Assembly (NCBI GenBank): GCA_040396955.1
Contig: JBBAWX010000003.1
Location: 1-64,000, forward strand
Reading direction: 5' to 3'
Length of the DNA stretch: 64,000 nucleotides
DNA from: UBA965 sp040396955
GTDB lineage: Bacteria; Chloroflexota; Chloroflexia; Chloroflexales; Roseiflexaceae
Shown here: positions 9,496 to 18,041 of the stretch, in pieces
Position numbering within the stretch: position 1 is the stretch's first letter
Layout: each line of letters opens with the position of its first letter
Made by a program: the position numbers and the translations under genes
The notes under the pieces: model-generated
What the model saw: only the letters and a program-made list of their open reading frames with translations
What the model was told of the DNA's origin: nothing
Databases searched by the model: none

Positions 9496-10545
9496 ATGCC
9501 GATGATGATGGTTGATGTGAATCGTCAGCGCCTGATTGGAGCGCGCTTGTCGTTGCCCGATGCCGTGTTATTAGCCACCCATCATGCCACCATCTATGAG
9601 GGGTGTGAGTACGGGTGTGTGTTTTGTGAGGGATGGGCCAACATTCAGCGTCCGTTCAATGAGAGTGTGCGTATGATGGGTCACCTCGCCGAGACGGCGC
9701 AACGCGAGTTGGCCGATATTCCTGCGCACGAGCTTGTGGCGTTGCAGGGAGTGAGCGACCCATACCAGCCCGCCGAACGGCAATTTCGCCGTACCCAGAC
9801 GATGCTCAAAGTAATGGCCCGTCTCCAGCGTCCGGTGGCGTTGCAGACGCGCAGCGTGGCGGTGGCTGAAGACATACCGTTGTTGCAGTACATACATCAG
9901 CAGGCCTTGGCACTTGTGGTGGTCTCTGTGGCGTCACATGCGCGTGATGTGGCCGAGATACTTGAGCCCAAGTGTGCGCCGACGAGTGAGCGATTGACGT
10001 TGGTCAAGCAGCTCCGCCAGGCAGGAATTCCCGTGGGGGTGATGGTGAGTCCACTCGTGCCGTACCTCAACGACACCGATTATGCGTTACGCATGTTGTT
10101 GGAGCAGATTCAGGCGGCTGGGGCATCGTTTGTGCATTGGGAATACGTGCGGATTCCGCATCAACGCGTCCAAGAGCGCCTCTTTGGTGCAGTGATGCGG
10201 AGCAATGGTTTTTCGGCTGCCTATTTACGCGATTTATATGCCAATACGTCGGTGATTGATGGGCGTTATGCTCAAGAACGCAATCACACACTGGCGCAAC
10301 TCTGCGATGAACTTCATCTACCGACGCACCTACCCTACGAATATTTTCGCGGGCGGCTTTCACTCGATCACGAAATTGCCATGGTGCTATTGCACCATGC
10401 TGATCGCGACGACTGGTATGGGCGGTTTACCTTGGCAAGCCAAGCGCGCACCCTAGCTGCCGATGTGATGCGTGGTACATGGCAACTCGGCGAGCTACAA
10501 AAACACCCGTGTTATGCGCTTTTCCAAGAACGCATTCACCGGTGA
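9496..10545 (+). CDS. Radical SAM protein, SPL-like family
   Basis: Radical SAM enzyme of about 349 residues. The cluster ligands are CEYGCVFC, a C-x3-C-x2-C motif at residues 37, 41 and 44 from the ATG at 9496. The spacing and the following long TIM-barrel-like stretch (VALQGVSDPYQPAERQ, ALQTRSV) match the uncharacterised relatives of spore photoproduct lyase such as the Rv2578c group. An in-frame ATG at 9448 exists, but it lacks a ribosome site and overlaps a TATAAT-like box at 9454-9459, so the downstream start is preferred. The function in this family is unproven. Confidence 0.78.
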   Translation: MPMMMVDVNRQRLIGARLSLPDAVLLATHHATIYEGCEYGCVFCEGWANIQRPFNESVRMMGHLAETAQRELADIPAHELVALQGVSDPYQPAERQFRRTQTMLKVMARLQRPVALQTRSVAVAEDIPLLQYIHQQALALVVVSVASHARDVAEILEPKCAPTSERLTLVKQLRQAGIPVGVMVSPLVPYLNDTDYALRMLLEQIQAAGASFVHWEYVRIPHQRVQERLFGAVMRSNGFSAAYLRDLYANTSVIDGRYAQERNHTLAQLCDELHLPTHLPYEYFRGRLSLDHEIAMVLLHHADRDDWYGRFTLASQARTLAADVMRGTWQLGELQKHPCYALFQERIHR

Positions 10546-10558
10546 GCCGAATGCGGTG

Positions 10559-10567
10559 TGGTATAAT
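10559..10567 (+). promoter_or_regulatory. Extended -10 promoter for the LysM lipoprotein gene
   Basis: TGG followed by TATAAT forms an exact extended -10 element 38 bases before the LysM gene. No good -35 is present. The same TGn-TATAAT style recurs ahead of the bchD operon. Confidence 0.55.
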
Positions 10568-10604
10568 CAGGTAAGCTCTTTTGTCATATTGGTAGGAATC
10601 GCCC

Positions 10605-11066
10605 ATGTTGTCGTTGGTACGTGTGAATCGCAAATGGCTCGGCTGGCTACTGTGGATGAGCCTGTTGGTGGCATGTGGGACGGATGCATCAGCAGTGTCG
10701 CCACGCGAAACGGTACCTGCGGTGCTCTATATTACGCCGGCAGCCACATTGGACGTAGATGCCACAGTAACCGCATATGCCCTAGCCATCATACCGACGC
10801 CAACGCCATCGGGTATGTACATTGTGAAATCGGGTGACACACTGAGTGGCATAGCCACGGATTTCGGCACGACCGTCGAGGCCATCATGGAGCTCAACGG
10901 TATTAGTGACCCACAACTCATTCAAGTTGGGCAGGCGTTGATTGTGCCGTCACTCGTTGATCGTACGCCACAACCGGCTCCCACACTTGGCCCCGAAGAT
11001 GCGCCGACGCCGGTGCCAACGGAGACCCCCATTCCGCCCGAGCCATCACCGACCCCCACCACCTAA
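10605..11066 (+). CDS. LysM-domain lipoprotein
   Basis: Short lipoprotein of 153 residues. The signal peptide ends in LLVAC-G, a good lipobox. After a Thr/Ala-rich linker there is one LysM domain at about residues 67-112 (YIVKSGDTLSGIATDFG... ELNGI... IQVGQALIVPS), which binds N-acetylglucosamine in peptidoglycan or related polymers. The C-terminus is a Pro/Thr repeat tail (PTPVPTETPIPPEPSPTPTT) like those of many Chloroflexota surface proteins. It carries no catalytic domain, so an anchoring or structural role is inferred. It precedes the adenylate kinase gene by about 20 bases and may be co-transcribed with it. Confidence 0.85.
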   Translation: MLSLVRVNRKWLGWLLWMSLLVACGTDASAVSPRETVPAVLYITPAATLDVDATVTAYALAIIPTPTPSGMYIVKSGDTLSGIATDFGTTVEAIMELNGISDPQLIQVGQALIVPSLVDRTPQPAPTLGPEDAPTPVPTETPIPPEPSPTPTT

Positions 11067-11086
11067 CAGCCGGAGTTGTGGTCATC

Positions 11087-11737
11087 ATGCCTGCGAAACA
11101 TATTGTTTTGATTGGTCCACCAGGGGCTGGGAAAAGCACCGTCGCTCACGCCATTGCGGCGTTGTTGGCGGTGCGCATCGTTTCGACGGGGGTGTTGCTC
11201 CGTACCGAAATCGCAACAGGTACGGCACGCGGCCGCGAAATTGCCGCGGCCATCGACCAAGGCAACTTGGTGAGCGATGCGATGATGCATGCCGTGTTGG
11301 CCGACCACGTGTCCCGATTTGGTGCTAGTGAGGGAGTTGTGCTCGATGGCTACCCGCGTACCTTGAGCCAAGCTGCGCACTTGCCCGCCTTGTTGGCCTC
11401 ATATGGCCGTACCCTGGACCTCGTCGCACTCATCGATATCAGCGATGATGAGGCGGTGCGGCGTTTGAGTGGGCGTCGTATGTGTGTGACGGCGACCGAC
11501 ACATTCCCCGTCCACATCGATGATCCGGCATCCATTGCAGATTGCCAGCGCCGTGCTGGAATGCTGGTCCAACGTCCCGATGATGCTCCTGAGGTTATCC
11601 AGCATCGGGTTGACATCTATCACGAGACCACGGCGCCGCTTATCAGCTATTTCCACCAACTTGGCATGCTCCAACGTGTGGATGGCGCTCAGTCGGCGGA
11701 CGCAGTTGCTCGTCAGATTGTGGGGCACTGTCTATGA
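11087..11737 (+). CDS. adk: Adenylate kinase
   Basis: Cytoplasmic nucleoside monophosphate kinase (ATP + AMP to 2 ADP), 216 residues. The P-loop GPPGAGKST lies near the N-terminus. DGYPRT and GRRMC mark the AMP-binding and LID regions, and VQRPDD with RVDIYHETTAPL matches the end of the LID. The LID is the long type but retains only two of the four zinc-type cysteines. ATG 11087 is chosen since MPAKHIVLIGPPG aligns with family N-termini. A GTG at 11078 lies nearer the GGAG and is possible. The stop overlaps the glycogen synthase start (ATGA). Confidence 0.88.
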   Translation: MPAKHIVLIGPPGAGKSTVAHAIAALLAVRIVSTGVLLRTEIATGTARGREIAAAIDQGNLVSDAMMHAVLADHVSRFGASEGVVLDGYPRTLSQAAHLPALLASYGRTLDLVALIDISDDEAVRRLSGRRMCVTATDTFPVHIDDPASIADCQRRAGMLVQRPDDAPEVIQHRVDIYHETTAPLISYFHQLGMLQRVDGAQSADAVARQIVGHCL

Positions 11738-13206
11738 CGCATATGTCGCCCACCCCGTTGCGGATACTAATGGTCGCAGCTGAAATGTCGCCCTACATCA
11801 AAACCGGCGGTCTCGCCGACGTGTTGGGTGCGCTACCGCATGCACTCCACGCCATGGGGCACGATGTCCGCGTCGTCATCCCGCGCTACGGCTTGATTGA
11901 TGGGGCACAATTCAATGTCCGTGTGTTGTGCGAACGGATTCCAGTGCCCATCGATGATGGGGTCGATTTCGTGACGGTCGAGCAAACCATGAGTGGTGAG
12001 GTCCCGGTCTGGTTGATGGCCCATGGCGCCTATTTCAACCGTGACGGGGTCTCCATGTACGATGACGACGACCGCCGCTTCGTCTTTTTGTGTCGGGCCG
12101 CACTCGAATCCATCCGTCAGCTCGACTGGCAGCCGGATGTCATTCACTGCCACGACTGGCAGACAGCCATGATTCCCCACCTGTTGCGGACCACGCTGGC
12201 CAACGACCCCTGGTTTCAAGGGATTGCCACGTTGTTGACGATTCATAATCTGGCTTTCCAGGGCGTTTTTGGTCATCGCGTGTTGCAAATTGCTGGGGTG
12301 CCACGGCACGATTTCGAGGTGGTCGAGCTTCCAAATGCCTCAGACTCGGTACGCTTGTTGGCGGGTGGGATCTACTACGCCGATATTATCAACTCGGTGA
12401 GCCCGAGTTATGCTCACGATATGCTCGAGCCTGAATCTGGTGAGGGCCTCGACACACTATTGCGCAGTCGGCGTGACCGTGTCTATGGGGTGCTCAACGG
12501 CATCGACAGTGACGCATACGACCCGCAACATGACCCGGCAATTGGCGCACCATTTGCGGTTACTGCCCTGCAGGGCAAGCACCAGTGCAAACGTGATCTG
12601 CAACAGTTGTTGGGCTTGAACGTCAGCGCTACGACGCCGTTGTTGGTGATGGTGTCGCGGTTGACCACGCTCAAAGGGTTCGACATCATCGATGCATGCA
12701 TGGAGGCATTGCTTGGTACCCTGGGGGTGCAATTGGTGGTGATGGGCACCGGACAACAGCGTTTCCATGATCGCCTGACCGAGCTACGCGCTCGTTTTCC
12801 ACAGCAACTTGCCTTCCGCTTGACCTTCGATGAAGTATTGGCGCGTCGCATGGTGGCAGGTGCTGACGTGTATTTGATGCCATCGCGCATTGAGCCGTGT
12901 GGGACTGCGCAAATGATTGCCATGCGCTATGGTGCGGTGCCGGTGGTGCATGCCACCGGGGGCCTCAAAGACACCGTGCGCCCCTACAATGATCTCACCA
13001 GCGAAGGCAATGGGTTCGCCTTTAGCCCGCTCATGGCCACCGAACTCATGCAGACGTTGACCAAGGCCCTCGACATGTATGCACAACCGGCGCTGTGGCG
13101 CCAGCTGATGATCCGAGGGATGACGACCGATTTTTCGTGGCGGGTGGCGGCCAAGCAGTATGCTGACCTCTACCGCCGAGCGCTGACTGCGCATATGCCG
13201 CTCTAA
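11734..13206 (+). CDS. glgA: Glycogen synthase (ADP-glucose type)
   Basis: GT5 starch/glycogen synthase of 490 residues that transfers glucose from ADP-glucose to growing alpha-1,4-glucan. The KTGGLADV motif (Lys23) that binds ADP-glucose is intact, as is PSRIEPCGTAQMIAMRYG in the C-terminal nucleotide-binding domain. Length is standard. It starts inside the stop codon of adk, implying coupled translation. An adk-glgA pairing would link adenylate charge to ADP-glucose use, although that is inference. No glgC or glgB is in the window. Confidence 0.95.
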   Translation: MTHMSPTPLRILMVAAEMSPYIKTGGLADVLGALPHALHAMGHDVRVVIPRYGLIDGAQFNVRVLCERIPVPIDDGVDFVTVEQTMSGEVPVWLMAHGAYFNRDGVSMYDDDDRRFVFLCRAALESIRQLDWQPDVIHCHDWQTAMIPHLLRTTLANDPWFQGIATLLTIHNLAFQGVFGHRVLQIAGVPRHDFEVVELPNASDSVRLLAGGIYYADIINSVSPSYAHDMLEPESGEGLDTLLRSRRDRVYGVLNGIDSDAYDPQHDPAIGAPFAVTALQGKHQCKRDLQQLLGLNVSATTPLLVMVSRLTTLKGFDIIDACMEALLGTLGVQLVVMGTGQQRFHDRLTELRARFPQQLAFRLTFDEVLARRMVAGADVYLMPSRIEPCGTAQMIAMRYGAVPVVHATGGLKDTVRPYNDLTSEGNGFAFSPLMATELMQTLTKALDMYAQPALWRQLMIRGMTTDFSWRVAAKQYADLYRRALTAHMPL

Positions 13207-13224
13207 GCAGAGGAGGAGAGAACA

Positions 13225-14406
13225 ATGTCGATTTATCAGGAAAAGGCCGACCAGGCCAGTGCGTTGCTCCATGAGTTTGATCTTGACTGTTGGTTGACGT
13301 TTGCCCGCGAGACGGTGGTTTCACCCGACCCTGGTATTGAGTTGGCGATTGGAAGTAATGTGACATGGCCGTCTGCCTTCATATTTGCCAAAAACGGCAC
13401 CCGCGTGGCCATCGTGGGACGCTACGATGTCCCCGGAGTTGAGAGCTATGGCGTATTCCCACGGATTGTGAGCTATGATGCCGGTATCCGCGAAGCCTTG
13501 ATTGCCGAGCTTACGGCGCTCAATCCGCGTCAGATTGGCCTCAATTACAGCGTCGATGACAAGACCTCCGATGGACTGACGGTGGGTATGCACTTGATGT
13601 TGCAAAACTTGCTGGCTGGGACGCCATTTGTGGAGCGCCTCGTGAGTGCAGGACCATTGCTCAGTGCGCTCCGTGCCCGCAAAACTGCCGGTGAAGTGGC
13701 GCGCATTCAAGCGGCCATTGATACCACCGAGGAGATCGTCGATTTGGTGACAGCCCAGATTGTGGTCGGCAAAAGCGAAAAGGATATCGCTGATTTCATC
13801 CACGATCAATTCAAACAGCGCGGTTTGCCTGCGGCATGGGCATGGGATGGGTGCCCGATTGTCAACAGCGGCCCCAATTCGGCAGTTGGCCATGGCGTGC
13901 CGAGTGCCCACATCCTGGTCGAACCAGGGCATATCGTGCATATTGACCTAGGGGTACAACAAGACGGTTACTGCTCTGATATTCAGCGTCTGTGGTATGT
14001 GCGCCGCCCCGGTGAGACGGAGCTACCAGCCGAAATCCAACGCGCTTTCGACACGGTCCGCCAAGCCATTCGTGAGGGCGCCAAGGTGCTCAAACCAGGG
14101 GTCAAGGGGCATGAGGTCGACCAGGTAGCGCGCGATGTCATCGTGGATGCCGGCTACCCCGAGTACATGCACGCCTTCGGACATGGCCTCGGCAAAGCTT
14201 GCCACGATGGTGGTCCGTTGTTGGGACCCCGCTGGGAGCGCTACGGTAATACGCCCGACATGCTCGTCGAAGCGGGCAACATCTACACGCTAGAATTGGG
14301 TGTGATTACTTCGGCTGGGTATGTGGGCCTCGAAGAAGATGTGCTTGTCACCAATGATGGCGTCGTCTTCCTCTCCAAAGAACAGACCACGATGCGCATG
14401 ATCTAA
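13225..14406 (+). CDS. M24 family metallopeptidase (Xaa-Pro aminopeptidase-like)
   Basis: Pita-bread-fold metallopeptidase of 393 residues with an N-terminal creatinase-like domain (1-150). The five dinuclear metal ligands can be read in order: Asp and Asp in HIDLGVQQDGYCSDIQ, His in HAFGHGLG, Glu in YTLELG and Glu in GLEEDVL. The start follows a strong AGGAGGAGAG. It lies 18 bases after glgA in the same direction and before a terminator, so it may share the glgA transcript. Cleavage of Xaa-Pro dipeptides is the most common activity in the family. Other amide substrates cannot be excluded. Confidence 0.88.
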   Translation: MSIYQEKADQASALLHEFDLDCWLTFARETVVSPDPGIELAIGSNVTWPSAFIFAKNGTRVAIVGRYDVPGVESYGVFPRIVSYDAGIREALIAELTALNPRQIGLNYSVDDKTSDGLTVGMHLMLQNLLAGTPFVERLVSAGPLLSALRARKTAGEVARIQAAIDTTEEIVDLVTAQIVVGKSEKDIADFIHDQFKQRGLPAAWAWDGCPIVNSGPNSAVGHGVPSAHILVEPGHIVHIDLGVQQDGYCSDIQRLWYVRRPGETELPAEIQRAFDTVRQAIREGAKVLKPGVKGHEVDQVARDVIVDAGYPEYMHAFGHGLGKACHDGGPLLGPRWERYGNTPDMLVEAGNIYTLELGVITSAGYVGLEEDVLVTNDGVVFLSKEQTTMRMI

Positions 14407-14423
14407 TGCTGATACTGCATGGA

Positions 14424-14459
14424 CCCGCTGTGTCGCACAGACGACACAGCGGGATTTTT
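14424..14459 (+). terminator. Rho-independent terminator after the M24 peptidase
   Basis: A perfect 12-base stem CCCGCTGTGTCG / CGACACAGCGGG with a CACAGA loop, followed by ATTTTTG. Confidence 0.92.
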
Positions 14460-14527
14460 GTGGAGTCTTTGTATACCAAACATATAGTAGATGTACGAAA
14501 AATCGCATACAGATGCGTAAAATCGGG

Positions 14528-14626
14528 TGATATACTAGGGGCGTACAAACTCCGCACTACGGGATAACCTCCCACGTTTTACTTTTCGTCATGCACACGG
14601 TAGTGCGGACTATCCACTACGGAGGT
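14528..14626 (+). promoter_or_regulatory. Promoter and structured leader of the PucC-like gene
   Basis: An extended -10 (TGA-TATACT, 14528-14536) is followed by a leader with a perfect 10-base inverted repeat, TCCGCACTAC at 14551-14560 and GTAGTGCGGA at 14600-14609. Within it ACCTCC (14567-14572) is the exact complement of the ribosome-binding site GGAGGT (14621-14626), and GGATA pairs with TATCC. The leader could therefore switch between a structure that exposes the ribosome site and one that hides it. This is a prediction from base pairing only. Confidence 0.5.
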
Positions 14627-14631
14627 CCGAA

Positions 14632-15999
14632 ATGAATGCTGTGTTGCGTGCATTGCGCGGGGTTGTCTTCACCTTGCGATTAGCCCTGCCCAAAATCGGT
14701 GCTGGCTGGATGTTTGCCTTGTTGACGAGTAATTTCAACCGGATTTCGATTGTCGAGTTTGGCGTGACTGCGGCTGTCATCACCATCATGATTGGCATGC
14801 ATCACTTTTTGTCGCCGTTTCAAGTCATCATAGGGCGGACTGCGGACCGCTACCCGATGTTTGGCTATCGGCGTACCCCATACTTTATACTCGGTGGTTT
14901 GTTGGCGGCGAGCACGTTTGTCTTTTTGCCGAGTGTGGCAGCAGCCATGGGGCAAGGGGAGACGTGGGCCTACGTTGCTGGCTTTGGTTTGCTGTTCCTA
15001 TTTGGTGTGGGTATCGCCGCCACTGGTGATTCGCACCATTCATTGATTGCCGAAGTCACCACGCCAGAGCGGCGTGGCATCATTGTGGCCGTGGTATGGA
15101 CCTTCACCATCATTAGTGCGATTGCAGCGGCCATTGTCATCAAGGTGACGATGGGTGGCGCCTTTGAGATGGCGCAGATGCAGTCGTTGTACCAGCTCAC
15201 GCCGGTCATCGTGTTGGTCGCTGCCTTGCCGATCTTTGGGCTAGAGCCGAAGCGCACCCGTGCAGAGCTACAGCAGTTGGCTGCCAGCTCGGTGGGAGCA
15301 GGAGCGTCACCGTGGCGGTCACTCGGAGTCGCCATTGACCTCATCAAGAGCAACTCACAAGTGCGCGCCTTTTTCGGTTTCGTCTTTTTCTCCATTCTTG
15401 GTGTCTTTTTGCAGGACGCCATTTTGGAAGTCTTCGGGGCTGAAGTGTTTGGCATGAGCATTTCCGAAACAGCCGCATTTAGCTCGACCTGGGGAGCGGG
15501 AGTCCTTGTGGGCATGATGGTGATGGGCGTGTTGAGCAGTGTCATGCGTATTGGCAAAAAGACCATCGGCATCGTCGGTGGGCTTGGCACGGCATTTGGT
15601 CTTGGCATGTTGACGGTGGCTGCATTGACCGAGACGCGGTCATTGCTGAACCCAGCCTTGCTGACCATGGGACTCTTTACTGGATTCTACAACGTCGGTG
15701 CCTTATCCATGATGATGGAGATGACCCTCGAGGGCTCGACGGGGCTCTACATGGGGATGTGGGGCATGGCACAGGCATTTGGAATGGGAGCGGCTTCGTT
15801 TTTGAGTGGTACGCTCAAGACCGTACTAATCGAGTCTGGCATGCTGGTGCCGGCCATGGGATACGCCGTGATTTTTGGGCTGGAAGTCGCGCTGATGGTG
15901 ATTGGGGTGGCGGTGTTGCGTAGTGTCAACATCGCACAGTTCAAGACGTTGAGTCGAGCAGATCTTGCGGTGGCCATGGAGCATGGTGCAGTCGCCTAG
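14632..15999 (+). CDS. BCD/PucC-LhaA family MFS protein of photosynthetic complex assembly
   Basis: Integral membrane protein of 455 residues with about 12 hydrophobic segments. The loop motif with GYRRTPYFILGG near residues 78-90 and the FNRISIVEFGV start are characteristic of the bacteriochlorophyll delivery (BCD) branch of the major facilitator family, which includes PucC, LhaA and Bch2. Members help bring pigment to light-harvesting or reaction-centre polypeptides. It heads a run with a methyltransferase and bchI, consistent with that role. The ATG is preceded by GGAGGTCCGAA. Which pigment protein it serves is unknown, as none is encoded here. Confidence 0.85.
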   Translation: MNAVLRALRGVVFTLRLALPKIGAGWMFALLTSNFNRISIVEFGVTAAVITIMIGMHHFLSPFQVIIGRTADRYPMFGYRRTPYFILGGLLAASTFVFLPSVAAAMGQGETWAYVAGFGLLFLFGVGIAATGDSHHSLIAEVTTPERRGIIVAVVWTFTIISAIAAAIVIKVTMGGAFEMAQMQSLYQLTPVIVLVAALPIFGLEPKRTRAELQQLAASSVGAGASPWRSLGVAIDLIKSNSQVRAFFGFVFFSILGVFLQDAILEVFGAEVFGMSISETAAFSSTWGAGVLVGMMVMGVLSSVMRIGKKTIGIVGGLGTAFGLGMLTVAALTETRSLLNPALLTMGLFTGFYNVGALSMMMEMTLEGSTGLYMGMWGMAQAFGMGAASFLSGTLKTVLIESGMLVPAMGYAVIFGLEVALMVIGVAVLRSVNIAQFKTLSRADLAVAMEHGAVA

Positions 16000-16017
16000 G
16001 TACTGGGGAGAGGCAAC

Positions 16018-16818
16018 ATGGCGAAGTTTGATTTCCAAAACGTGGCCAGCCACTACGACACCATTCATCTGCACAGCCCGGTCGTTTCGCAGGCAGTTGG
16101 GGCCTTTTTGGTCAACACCGTCGGGCATGGCCGTACGATTCTCGAAATCGGTGTGGGCACCGGGCGCATTGCGTGCCCGGTGGTCGACCATGGCTGCCAC
16201 ATCGTGGGTCTTGACGTATCGTCGGGGATGTTGGCGGTGGCACAAGAGCGTGGTCTTGAGCGCCTGTTAATCGCCGATATGATGAAAGTGCCATTGGCCA
16301 CGGCGAGTGTCGATGCCGTCTTGGCGGTGCACGTGCTCCACCATGCTAGTGATTGGCGCGAAGCTTTGCGCGAGGTGGCACGTGTGCTCAAACCGGGCGG
16401 GTTGTTCATCGAAGGGCGCGATTGGGACGACCCCGAGTCGTGTGCCATGCAGATTCGTAGCATGATGCGGCAGACCATCATCGAGTTGGCACCGGGGATT
16501 CGCCCTCCAGGAGCTGGGGCCGCCCGCCAACAGTTTTTGGCGCGATTGGGAGGCACAACTCAGCCCGATCAGGTGGCTGCAAGTTGGCAAGCACGCACGT
16601 CACCCGCCGAGGTGATTGCCACAATGCGGCGCCGCACCGATCCGGAAACGTGGGCCATTGATCCGACGCTGCTCACTGCCACGCTCGACCGTGTGGAGGA
16701 GTGGGGGCGCACACGCTGGCCAGATTTTGAAGCGACCATGCCGTATGAACGGCGCTTTTTGGTGGGGGTGACGACCATACACCATCAGGCTGAACCTGAG
16801 CAGGTGTTGACGCCCTAG
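16018..16818 (+). CDS. Class I SAM-dependent methyltransferase in the pigment cluster
   Basis: Soluble methyltransferase of 266 residues with a Rossmann-like SAM fold. Motif I is ILEIGVGTGRIACPV (about residues 41-55), the acidic end of strand 2 is GLDVSSGML, and motif III/IV is VLKPGGLFIEG. The substrate-binding C-terminal half has no recognisable family signature and does not resemble BchM, BchU, BchQ or BchR well enough by eye to name. Position is suggestive: 18 bases after the PucC-like gene and 27 before bchI, all with good ribosome sites, so one transcript is likely. It may modify a tetrapyrrole, quinone or carotenoid. Confidence 0.8.
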   Translation: MAKFDFQNVASHYDTIHLHSPVVSQAVGAFLVNTVGHGRTILEIGVGTGRIACPVVDHGCHIVGLDVSSGMLAVAQERGLERLLIADMMKVPLATASVDAVLAVHVLHHASDWREALREVARVLKPGGLFIEGRDWDDPESCAMQIRSMMRQTIIELAPGIRPPGAGAARQQFLARLGGTTQPDQVAASWQARTSPAEVIATMRRRTDPETWAIDPTLLTATLDRVEEWGRTRWPDFEATMPYERRFLVGVTTIHHQAEPEQVLTP

Positions 16819-16845
16819 CAGTCAGATGTAGAAAGGAAGTTGGCA

Positions 16846-17910
16846 ATGTCTCACGATACCCTGGCAAAGGTTCCCGCACACCACCACGTCTTTCCATTCA
16901 CGGCAATCGTGGGACAGGCCGACCTCAAGCAGGCCTTATTGTTGTGTGTCATTGATCCCTCGATTGGTGGTGTGATGATTATGGGGCATCGTGGTACAGC
17001 CAAAAGCACCGCGGTGCGCGCCCTTGCCGACATGTTGCCGGCGGTGAAAGTCGTCGCTGGTTGCCCCTACAACTGTGACCCCACCCACCCCTCACCGCTG
17101 TGCCCGCATTGTGGTGCGCAGAGTAAGTTGAAGGGGGTGGTGAGTGCGGTGCCGGTCGTCGATTTGCCACTCGGTGCCACCGAAGACCGCGTGGTCGGGG
17201 CACTCGATATCGAGCGCGCCTTGGTCGATGGTGAGCAGGCGTTTGCACCTGGCTTGCTGGCACGCGCGAATCGTGGTTTTTTGTATATCGACGAGGTCAA
17301 CCTGCTCGAAGATCACCTTGTTGATCTCCTGCTCGACGTGGCCACCTCCGGGGTCAACGTGGTTGAGCGCGAAGGAATGAGTGTGCGTCACCCAGCGCGC
17401 TTTGTACTGGTGGGCAGCGGTAATCCGGAAGAGGGCGATTTGCGCCCACAGTTGCTCGATCGCTTCGGTCTGCATGCCCACATCACCACCATCACCGACA
17501 TCCACGAACGCGTCGAAATCGTGCGCCGCCGGCGCGCATTTGACCTTGACCCAGCCGCATTTGTGGCACAGTGGGAAAAGGAGCAGGTCAAGTTGGCACG
17601 CCGCATCCGCGCCGCCCAAAAAATCCTCCCCGAGGTGCACATTGCCGACGGCGCGCTCTATGCGGCCGCCGAGCTATGCGCGCTGTTGGCTATCGATGGT
17701 CATCGTGGTGAGCTTACGCTCATCCGTGCGGCTGGCGCGCTCGCTGCCTACGAAAAACGCACGGCAGCCACGGCAGTGGATGTGCTCAGAGTTGCCACAC
17801 TGGCGTTGCGCCATCGCCTGCGCAAAGACCCCCTCGAAAGCTCTGGCGACGAAGTGCGCATCGAACGTGCTATCGCCGACATCAAAAAGCATGGTCTTGT
17901 GGCGGCATAG
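16846..17910 (+). CDS. bchI: Magnesium chelatase ATPase subunit I
   Basis: AAA+ ATPase of 354 residues that works with BchD and BchH to insert Mg2+ into protoporphyrin IX, the first committed step to bacteriochlorophyll. Walker A is GHRGTAKST (Lys53) and Walker B is LYIDEVNLL (Asp149-Glu150). The Cys-rich insertion CPYNCDP... CPHC, with Cys at 73, 77, 86 and 89, is typical of BchI. ATG 16846 is chosen because AGGAAG lies 6 bases upstream. An in-frame TTG two codons earlier is less likely. A terminator follows, and the partner genes lie 9 kb away beyond an accessory island. Confidence 0.95.
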   Translation: MSHDTLAKVPAHHHVFPFTAIVGQADLKQALLLCVIDPSIGGVMIMGHRGTAKSTAVRALADMLPAVKVVAGCPYNCDPTHPSPLCPHCGAQSKLKGVVSAVPVVDLPLGATEDRVVGALDIERALVDGEQAFAPGLLARANRGFLYIDEVNLLEDHLVDLLLDVATSGVNVVEREGMSVRHPARFVLVGSGNPEEGDLRPQLLDRFGLHAHITTITDIHERVEIVRRRRAFDLDPAAFVAQWEKEQVKLARRIRAAQKILPEVHIADGALYAAAELCALLAIDGHRGELTLIRAAGALAAYEKRTAATAVDVLRVATLALRHRLRKDPLESSGDEVRIERAIADIKKHGLVAA

Positions 17911-17930
17911 GATGGTTTGTTTGGGATCTG

Positions 17931-17967
17931 CGCGCTCACTGTCATCTCTGACAGCGAGCGCGTTTTT
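17931..17967 (+). terminator. Rho-independent terminator after bchI
   Basis: CGCGCTCACTGTCA pairs with TGACAGCGAGCGCG (one mismatch) around TCTC, followed by TTTTTG. Confidence 0.92.
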
Positions 17968-18041
17968 GTGTGGTAATGGCTTGGTAATGCGCATACCTTT
18001 TAATGTATGGGAACGTACGAAAGTGATGTGCGGAGGAGATG

